DNA from: Porticoccus sp.
GTDB lineage: Bacteria; Pseudomonadota; Gammaproteobacteria; Pseudomonadales; Porticoccaceae
Length of the DNA stretch: 6,271 bases
Assembly: GCA_002685455.1 (NCBI GenBank)
Contig: NYXF01000077.1
Coordinates: forward strand, 3,672-9,942
Direction: 5' to 3'
Below, piece after piece: positions 1 to 5,051 of the stretch (within the stretch, counting starts at the first letter, position 1; every line of letters begins with the position of its first letter). Position numbers and translations under genes: made by a program. A model generated the notes under the pieces. It saw only the letters and a program-made list of their open reading frames with translations, did no database searches and was not told where the DNA came from.

Positions 1-893
1 ACTGTAGATGCACTCATAGAAATGGGTGTAAGCTTGATTCCAAAGAATCCAGCGGCACCCATACCAATGACCGTTGAAAGTGTTACAACTAAAAAAATTA
101 CAATAGTTCCTGCAAAAAACCTCAATATTATCCACGATATCAATAGTATTACTATGAACATCATCGGGGTTAATGTTCCAGCATCCAGCAAACCTACTTC
201 TGAAAAAGCATTATTCAACATAGATACACCGGTGAGATGTATTTTTATGTCAGGAAAATCAACTTCCATACGCTGACGAAGGTCTCTTGCTGCGCGGACT
301 GCTTCTGGCACCTCAAGCAAGCTAAGATCTGGGTATTGTAAAACTACGTTAATAGCTGTGACAGCAGAGTTCGTTGTAACCAAATTATTACGAAGAAGTG
401 GCTCCTCTAGAGAGACCTCTTTCTTTTTCGATAGTTCTAAGGACGACAGACTCTCAGCATCAATTACTAGATCTTCAACAATGAGATCATCGCCAACTGA
501 ATGTGTATATTGAAAGTTGCTTAATGAGTCTACACGAATTGTATATGGTATTTTCCAAGCTTCGGCTGTGAGCTTTTCGACAGCAGATAAAGTTATATTA
601 TTGAATACGCCCTCTTTCTTATTATTTTTTGGTTCCATAACAAATAAGATATTGTCATTTTTTGTATACGTAGCCTGTAAGTCCTCAAACGCAGCAAGCT
701 CTGGATTGTTATCAGAGAAAAAAACACGGTAGTTTGAAGAAAACTCAAGGTTTGACATCCCTCTAGTAAAGCCGAGCACAATTATTAATGTTATAAAAAT
801 GACAACCCACCGAAAGTGAATTACCTGGCTGGTGAGATTTTGTGAAAATTTATCTATTTTTTTGAAATAAGGATCCATATTTGATTTAGCCAT
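1..893 (-). CDS. RND/MMPL-family permease, N-terminal part (3' end outside window)
   Basis: Open frame of 297 codons that runs off the left edge, so only the N-terminal third or so is present (such permeases are usually 750-900 residues). Seen: a short cytoplasmic N-terminus, TM1 at about residues 29-45 (WVVIFITLIIVLGF), a large periplasmic loop at about 46-243 that opens with the family-typical stretch FSSNYRVFFSDNNPELAAFE, then TM2 at about 244-260 and TM3 at about 262-285, leading into LTPISMSAST, which matches the approach to TM4. Family knowledge: COG1033-type RND exporters are proton-driven inner-membrane permeases for lipids or other hydrophobic compounds; the substrate is unknown here. 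The ATG at 893 is the only start ahead of TM1 besides Met6, but it has no clear Shine-Dalgarno. It begins 52 bp after a tRNA gene. It is clearly not a recent copy of the permease at 1442-3763, as the loops differ. A LolA-like lipoprotein-sorting gene often follows this type and could lie beyond the left edge. Confidence 0.85.
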   Translation of the reverse strand, partial: MAKSNMDPYFKKIDKFSQNLTSQVIHFRWVVIFITLIIVLGFTRGMSNLEFSSNYRVFFSDNNPELAAFEDLQATYTKNDNILFVMEPKNNKKEGVFNNITLSAVEKLTAEAWKIPYTIRVDSLSNFQYTHSVGDDLIVEDLVIDAESLSSLELSKKKEVSLEEPLLRNNLVTTNSAVTAINVVLQYPDLSLLEVPEAVRAARDLRQRMEVDFPDIKIHLTGVSMLNNAFSEVGLLDAGTLTPMMFIVILLISWIILRFFAGTIVIFLVVTLSTVIGMGAAGFFGIKLTPISMSAST

Positions 894-945
894 GCGTTTA
901 AATAAGACTTATGTATAAATGATTAGAAAAGTTATCGTTCACAAA

Positions 946-1022
946 TGGCGCACCCGGAAGGATTCGAACCTTCGACCGCTCGGTTCGAAGCCGAGTACTC
1001 TATCCAGCTGAGCTACGGGTGC
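946..1022 (-). tRNA. tRNA-Arg, anticodon TCG
   Basis: A 77-nt cloverleaf including an encoded CCA end (946-948). The acceptor arms (GCACCCG with CGGGTGC) pair perfectly. The D stem is GCTC/GAGT with one G-U, the anticodon stem CTCGG/CCGAG, the variable loop five bases, and the T arm GAAGG-TTCGAAT-CCTTC. The seven-base anticodon loop CTTCGAA gives anticodon TCG at 986-988, which reads CGA and, depending on modification, other CGN arginine codons. The discriminator base is G, and the body is arginine-type. It differs from the tRNA-Arg(ACG) at 1179-1255 at only three bases: wobble position 34 and the two bases of one acceptor pair. No terminator hairpin is seen after it before the permease gene at 893. 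Confidence 0.96.
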
Positions 1023-1055
1023 ATTTGATCAAAGTGTCTGCTAACTTTTGGTTAT

Positions 1056-1064
1056 TTTATACCA
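1056..1064 (-). promoter_or_regulatory. possible extended -10 promoter for tRNA-Arg(TCG)
   Basis: On the minus strand TGGTATAAA forms an extended -10 element (TG-N-TATAAA). Transcription would start near 1049 and leave a leader of about 27 nt before the tRNA. There is no good -35 at the right spacing, and a second TATAAA lies just upstream (1070-1075), so the site is uncertain. The alternative is that this tRNA is processed from a transcript begun at the strong promoter at 1269-1297. Confidence 0.35.
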
Positions 1065-1147
1065 GCAACTTTATAGATCATACTAAACAAAGCTACAGAA
1101 ACTAAGTTTTAAGTCGATCCTCGAGAAATTATAAAAAAATAAATGAA

Positions 1148-1165
1148 CCTATTAGAACTTATAGG
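1148..1165 (-). terminator. weak possible terminator between the two tRNA genes
   Basis: A short inverted repeat (CCTAT ... ATAGG, 5-bp stem, 8-nt loop) is followed on the minus strand by a T-rich stretch with seven consecutive T's, offset a few bases from the stem. It starts about 13 nt after the CCA end of tRNA-Arg(ACG). The stem is weak and the U-tract is displaced, so it may be only a partial terminator or a chance match. Confidence 0.2.
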
Positions 1166-1178
1166 GCTTTTTTTAAAA

Positions 1179-1255
1179 TGGCGCACTCGGAAGGATTCGA
1201 ACCTTCGACCGCTCGGTTCGTAGCCGAGTACTCTATCCAGCTGAGCTACGAGTGC
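1179..1255 (-). tRNA. tRNA-Arg, anticodon ACG
   Basis: A 77-nt cloverleaf with encoded CCA (1179-1181). The acceptor arms GCACTCG and CGAGTGC pair perfectly; D, anticodon and T arms are identical to the neighbouring tRNA-Arg(TCG). The anticodon loop CTACGAA gives ACG at 1219-1221. From family knowledge, A34 of this tRNA is deaminated to inosine by TadA and then reads CGU, CGC and CGA, making it the main arginine CGN tRNA of gammaproteobacteria. It is the first gene of the tRNA unit and lies about 6 nt downstream of the predicted transcription start of a strong promoter. Confidence 0.97.
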
Positions 1256-1268
1256 ATCAAGGTCGCGT

Positions 1269-1297
1269 AATATATGAAAGAAGGGCTTTTTAGTCAA
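1269..1297 (-). promoter_or_regulatory. strong sigma70 promoter of the tRNA-Arg unit
   Basis: The minus strand reads TTGACT (1292-1297), a 17-bp spacer, and TATATT (1269-1274): 5/6 matches at each hexamer and ideal spacing. The predicted start is near 1262, about 6 nt before the mature tRNA 5' end. The -10 is followed by the GC-rich stretch ACGCGACC, the kind of discriminator linked to stringent (ppGpp) control of stable RNA promoters; that regulation is inferred, not shown. Confidence 0.85.
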
Positions 1298-1358
1298 GCT
1301 CAAAGAGATGTAACATATAATTTGGTCTTTTCGTTTATCGTCAATGTTATCCTCATAT

Positions 1359-1370
1359 GTAATATATTAC
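1359..1370. repeat. 12-bp perfect palindrome GTAATATATTAC
   Basis: A perfect 12-bp palindrome about 60 bp upstream of the -35 of the tRNA promoter and 23 bp from the terminator hairpin, with another 6-bp palindrome (CATATG) directly beside it at 1354-1359. It could be a protein-binding site, but in DNA this AT-rich it may be chance. The rest of 1300-1392 holds no gene that I can support. Confidence 0.3.
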
Positions 1371-1392
1371 CTGTTGGGCGTAAATAATGATT

Positions 1393-1432
1393 ACCCAATA
1401 AAAAAGACCCTGTAGGGTCTTTTTTATTGGGT
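1393..1432 (-). terminator. bidirectional Rho-independent terminator closing the permease operon
   Basis: A perfect 18-bp inverted repeat (1393-1410 with 1415-1432) around a 4-nt loop. The GC core is GACCC/GGGTC, flanked by A6 on one side and T6 on the other, so it works in either direction. It begins 9 nt after the TAA stop of the permease and separates this operon from the tRNA unit. No gene converges on it from the left within this window. Confidence 0.93.
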
Positions 1433-1441
1433 TATTGTGGA

Positions 1442-3763
1442 TTATCTATCTTCACTAAAGATAAACTTAGGTTTGAAGATATAAGCCATTGAGGGCATTA
1501 AGAACAATGCACTAAAGGCCGATACTGAAAGCCAAATAGCTATCAGCATACCCATTTCTGCTTGGAAGCGCAGCGAAGAGTATGACCATACAGCGATACT
1601 AGCAATCAATACAAACGCTGTTACCAAAACGCCCCTACCTGCACAATGCAACGATAAGTTAATTGACTCTAGTATTGACTTACCGCTATCAAATTCCATC
1701 TTCATTCGATCACAAATATAAAGTGCATAGTCCACACCAAGACCAATACCTAATGCAGCAACAGGTACTGTATTAATATTCATACCGATATTCTGATAAG
1801 CCATGAATGCGAAAGTAACCATATTTGCAAGCACAACAGGAACCATGAAGAACATGCCTGCAATACTTGACCGATAAACAAGGATACACATCATTACAAG
1901 TATAAATAATGCAAGCGCAATTGATTGTATCTGACCAGACAAGATCACTTCATTTACAGCAGCAATTACACCAATAGTACCTCCAGCTAGTGCAATATTT
2001 ACATCAGGATTCGCTGCTTGGAATTTTTTAACCCTAGCAACTGCAGTTTGGATTGTTGGACCTTGCCTATCTGCGAAAAACATAGTGATCGATGCATTCA
2101 TCCGATTCACATCAGTAAAGCGATTAAGATCTCCAGGTTCTGCTGCTCTCTCGTACATATAGATTAACTCAGCATTATTGGTTGTTGTCGAACCAAGCTC
2201 GGTGTATCTAAAATTACCCTCTCTAAGTGTTTCATTTACAGAAGGTAATATATCAGATAGTGAAATACTGCCACCAATTTGTTCTTGTTGCTCCATATAA
2301 CGCTGGAAACGCAACATTGTATCAAGCACGTGAACATTTTTAATCTGATTTTTTTCTTTTCGACCAACAACCACAAACATTCTATCGGCACCGGGGAATT
2401 GTGTATTTATCGCGGATGAATCTGCATTATACAGCGCATCCGGCCATAAAATTGGTGAGCCAGGATTTGCATCACCAATTGTTAAATCTACAGCTCGGAA
2501 ACTACATCCTATAAATACTACTGCTGCCAGAGTAACAACGATAAATCTTGCTTTTGTTGAAGCAACACTTACACATAGATTTAAGAAGGGTCTAATTAAT
2601 AATTTATCAAGATTTAATCCGTGCGCATATGCATTTGGTTTCTTGACATATGAGAGCAAGATTGGTGTTACAACGATGGAGCTCACCGCTACGGTTGCTA
2701 CCCAAACTACGGCAAGCACTACCAATTTCTGTAGTAAAGGGATTGGGCTAATCGCAACGACCGTTACACAACCTGCGTCTGTACCTACTCCTAGAAGCCC
2801 TGGCCTTAACAAGTCTTTCAAAGTAATTTTTGCAGCTTCATAAGAATCTGCTTTGTCTCCCTGGCTTTCAATTTCCTCATGAAAACGAGTTATCATCTGA
2901 ACAGAGTGTGACACTGCTCTAGCCGTAATAAGCATCGCTACTACTACTACTAATGGATCAAAGTGAATTCCTACTAGTTTAGCCACCCCAAGCGCCCAAG
3001 TAGCACTAATAGCTCCGGCCAAGAGAGGCAAAATGGTTCCCCTCCATGTTCTATTAATTAAAAACAATAAAACTAAGAAGATTAGACCGGCATATGTAAC
3101 AAGTTCCATAGTTTCAGGTAGGAAGTGATCGACCCAACCATACAGAATAGGATTACCTACCAATGATATATCTACTGCATCATTGTCCAATCTATTAACT
3201 AGCTCGTATGCTTGCTTGTAAACTAAATTAGGATCTAAAAGGCTATCAAAGAAATCCACTGTAATTAATGTCGCTGATAGATCTTTTGAAACATATGGAC
3301 CATAAACAAGTGGGCTTCGGAGGATAGCTTCTTTTATGCGATCAATATCAGCTTGATTTTCTGGAAGATTTGGCCACATATAAGGAAAACTTTGGATTCC
3401 CTCTGTAGACGCTCTTACCTCCTTAAGCTTTTTACCAGCTATAGAGTAGATCTGAAACTCATTTATCGCGTCAATTTTATAAAGGCCTTGAGTAAGTCCA
3501 TGTATCTGCTCAAGAACAGGCATCTGGAATATATCACCTTTTGTAGATTGAATCATAAATGTAATGATACTTGTTCCACCAAAGGTTTTCTTAAACTCCT
3601 CATGGACTTTTATGTATGGATGGGTTCCAGGCTGTAAATCCTCGAAAACGGTTTTAACATCTATACGTGCTGCAAAGGTAGCAAGAATTAAGGTTAAAAC
3701 AGTCACGACCAACAAAACCTTTTTTCTTTGCTCTATACAGAAAAGTGCGAAATTCTCTAACAT
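1442..3763 (-). CDS. RND/MMPL-family inner-membrane permease (YCF48/DUF1329-associated type)
   Basis: 773-residue protein with the full two-fold RND layout. TM1 is at about residues 16-32 and periplasmic loop 1 at 33-218; TM2-TM6 fall at about 221-371. TM7 is at about 406-421, periplasmic loop 2 at about 422-605, and TM8-TM12 at about 610-758. TM10 carries the MMPL-type proton-relay motif GLGVDYALY (Asp and Tyr near 678-679). The matching place in TM4 reads TARAVSHSVQM (about 280-290), with no Asp-Tyr. Family knowledge: a proton-driven exporter or lipid transporter; the substrate is unknown. I chose the ATG at 3763, which has a GGAG Shine-Dalgarno 6 nt upstream. A longer frame from TTG at 3778 would add five residues but includes that Shine-Dalgarno within the coding sequence. 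The gene follows the propeller gene by about 65 bp with no terminator between, so they are probably cotranscribed, and no separate membrane-fusion protein is seen. Confidence 0.93.
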   Translation of the reverse strand: MLENFALFCIEQRKKVLLVVTVLTLILATFAARIDVKTVFEDLQPGTHPYIKVHEEFKKTFGGTSIITFMIQSTKGDIFQMPVLEQIHGLTQGLYKIDAINEFQIYSIAGKKLKEVRASTEGIQSFPYMWPNLPENQADIDRIKEAILRSPLVYGPYVSKDLSATLITVDFFDSLLDPNLVYKQAYELVNRLDNDAVDISLVGNPILYGWVDHFLPETMELVTYAGLIFLVLLFLINRTWRGTILPLLAGAISATWALGVAKLVGIHFDPLVVVVAMLITARAVSHSVQMITRFHEEIESQGDKADSYEAAKITLKDLLRPGLLGVGTDAGCVTVVAISPIPLLQKLVVLAVVWVATVAVSSIVVTPILLSYVKKPNAYAHGLNLDKLLIRPFLNLCVSVASTKARFIVVTLAAVVFIGCSFRAVDLTIGDANPGSPILWPDALYNADSSAINTQFPGADRMFVVVGRKEKNQIKNVHVLDTMLRFQRYMEQQEQIGGSISLSDILPSVNETLREGNFRYTELGSTTTNNAELIYMYERAAEPGDLNRFTDVNRMNASITMFFADRQGPTIQTAVARVKKFQAANPDVNIALAGGTIGVIAAVNEVILSGQIQSIALALFILVMMCILVYRSSIAGMFFMVPVVLANMVTFAFMAYQNIGMNINTVPVAALGIGLGVDYALYICDRMKMEFDSGKSILESINLSLHCAGRGVLVTAFVLIASIAVWSYSSLRFQAEMGMLIAIWLSVSAFSALFLMPSMAYIFKPKFIFSEDR

Positions 3764-3769
3764 CTTATT

Positions 3770-3773
3770 CTCC
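3770..3773 (-). promoter_or_regulatory. Shine-Dalgarno that sets the permease start
   Basis: GGAG on the minus strand with a 6-nt spacer (AATAAG) to the ATG at 3761-3763. This supports that ATG over the TTG at 3776-3778, which lies upstream of the site. Confidence 0.75.
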
Positions 3774-3828
3774 AACAATCTTAATTAACCTTACATTTAT
3801 TAGGTAGGCTCAAAATAATTAATATCTT

Positions 3829-4884
3829 TTATTCGTGCAAAAGAGTCCACTCGCGTGTTTTTAAATCCAGTGAACCAACTGTTGCCCCTACTGCAAGGCC
3901 TTTTCCGTCAACAATCACCATCTCAGAATGAGAAGTATAGTCTGTAGAGGAAATATTCATAGGTTCAAAATTAGTTAGATCACTAGTGAAAGTCATCCAT
4001 TTACCTTTATTGCCGATGGCTACCCATCGGTCTATTGCATCGGACCACTGAACGTCCATCATATGCTCAGTCATACCTGATGCCTCTGGGGATATGTATG
4101 TCCAGGTTGCACCTGCATCTCTTGTACTTACTGTTACTCCAGCTAAACCAACTATAGTGATTTCATTATCGTTTCTGGCGTCAATTGCTCCGAAACTGTT
4201 CGGGCTATCAGACTGAAGTTCTTCCCAATTAATACCATCATCGCGAGTAATAAATATGCGGCCGTACTCAGCTGCAACATAATATGTTCCATTTGGTGTT
4301 TTAACAACATCATTCATAAAGATATCGTCAAGCTCACAACCACATTCGGGCTTAAGTCTCGACCAAGTCTTACCATAATCTTTTGATCTTAAAACTGCAC
4401 CCATTTCACCAACGGTTACAGCTTCTCCGCCTGAATAAGTGTGCACTTTAAGTAATTTATTTGCTATATCAGATTTGGGAGAATCTACTTCTACCCATGT
4501 TTTACCGCTATCTTCAGTGATAACAATAACACCATCGTTTCCGACTGCTACTGCGTTATCAGGACTATCTTTCCATGATGATATATCTTGGAAGTGAGCC
4601 ATTGTATTTGATACTTGTTGTTTCCAAGTAACTCCACCATCTTTGGTTTCTAACATTAAACCGTAGTTTCCTGCAGCTAGCCATTTATCATCACCTTGAT
4701 GAGTTAGCCCGTAAACCCTATCTCTAACATTAATTGCCGCTGGGACTACCTCGTTGATAATAACAGTAGGTTTAACAAAAAGGCCTGCATAAAGCAATGA
4801 GCCTACGATTGCCCAAGGCAAAATTCCTATAATTGTGAGTACAACCCTTTGTATAGCGGATTTCTCATTTACAGCAGCGTTCAT
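3829..4884 (-). CDS. membrane-anchored YCF48/BNR-type beta-propeller protein
   Basis: 351 residues. One hydrophobic segment at about 14-36 (VVLTIIGILPWAIVGSLLYAGLF), not followed by a clear signal-peptidase site, suggests an uncleaved anchor with the propeller in the periplasm. Five Asp-box (SxDxGxTW) motifs are seen: TKDGGVTW (80-87), TEDSGKTW (123-130), SKDYGKTW (167-174), TRDDGINW (213-220) and TRDAGATW (254-261). A sixth, degenerate one is TSDLTNFE (about 300-307). The 40-46 residue spacing fits blades of a beta-propeller. A CGC pair at 181-183 lies in a loop. Known of the family: YCF48/HCF136 is a photosystem II assembly factor, but relatives occur in many non-photosynthetic bacteria beside RND permeases. 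Here the likely role is an accessory or scaffold for the permease encoded just downstream; this is inferred from context. No enzymatic role is claimed, and sialidase activity is unlikely because Asp-boxes are structural. Confidence 0.9.
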   Translation of the reverse strand: MNAAVNEKSAIQRVVLTIIGILPWAIVGSLLYAGLFVKPTVIINEVVPAAINVRDRVYGLTHQGDDKWLAAGNYGLMLETKDGGVTWKQQVSNTMAHFQDISSWKDSPDNAVAVGNDGVIVITEDSGKTWVEVDSPKSDIANKLLKVHTYSGGEAVTVGEMGAVLRSKDYGKTWSRLKPECGCELDDIFMNDVVKTPNGTYYVAAEYGRIFITRDDGINWEELQSDSPNSFGAIDARNDNEITIVGLAGVTVSTRDAGATWTYISPEASGMTEHMMDVQWSDAIDRWVAIGNKGKWMTFTSDLTNFEPMNISSTDYTSHSEMVIVDGKGLAVGATVGSLDLKTREWTLLHE

Positions 4885-4886
4885 AA

Positions 4887-4893
4887 CTCCCCC
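4887..4893 (-). promoter_or_regulatory. ribosome binding site of the propeller gene, unusually close
   Basis: GGGGGAG on the minus strand ends only 2 nt before the ATG at 4884. The core is good but the spacing is short, which could lower translation. No other in-frame start lies ahead of the membrane anchor, so the ATG is kept. Confidence 0.5.
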
Positions 4894-4979
4894 AAAAAAT
4901 ATTCAGACATGGCATCTTAGTGAAGCCATTCTCATCAAAATCAAATTTAATTTTATTTTTTTATTGCTGTTCTTTGCTT

Positions 4980-5037
4980 TAAAAAAATTCCGGAAGGAAC
5001 CATTAGTATGTTCATACTAACAACCCCTTCGCGGAAT
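4980..5037 (-). terminator. strong intercistronic hairpin with U-tract (terminator or attenuator)
   Basis: The arms span 4987-5037. ATTCCG pairs with CGGAAT at the base; one C is bulged; then the stem continues with a few G-U pairs to the perfect inner repeat TTAGTATG/CATACTAA, giving about 24 pairs and a tiny loop. On the minus strand the base of the stem runs straight into seven T's (4981-4987). It starts about 14 nt after the DUF1329 stop. Placed between genes that normally work together, it should cut transcription into the propeller and permease genes and protect the upstream mRNA end, giving more DUF1329 than permease. The remaining 4885-4980 is very AT-rich with no promoter I can call confidently. 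Confidence 0.88.
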
Positions 5038-5051
5038 AGTTTAGATTTGTA

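Noticed and set aside
22..732. Plus-strand frames of 84 and 71 codons, and a 62-codon minus frame at 593-781
   Set aside because: They overlap the partial RND permease in other frames, and their translations show no family features.
946..1255. Mobile element or attachment site at the tRNA genes
   Set aside because: The near-repeat is simply the two tRNA genes; no integrase, partial tRNA 3' copy or foreign gene is visible.
1109..1303. 64-codon minus-strand frame containing VAQLDRV...[11 protein letters not shown]
   Set aside because: This is a conceptual translation through tRNA-Arg(ACG); such frames over tRNA genes are a known annotation artefact.
2643..3788. Plus-strand frames of 66-94 codons
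   Set aside because: They are antisense to the permease, which has clear family motifs; no ribosome binding site or recognisable domain supports them.
3829..4884. Photosystem II assembly factor or sialidase
   Set aside because: The context is a permease operon in what looks like a non-photosynthetic gammaproteobacterium, and Asp-boxes alone do not indicate sialidase catalysis.
4885..4980. Separate sigma70 promoter for the propeller and permease genes
   Set aside because: TAAAAT-like -10 matches exist in the AT-rich stretch, but none has a credible -35 at 16-18 bp.
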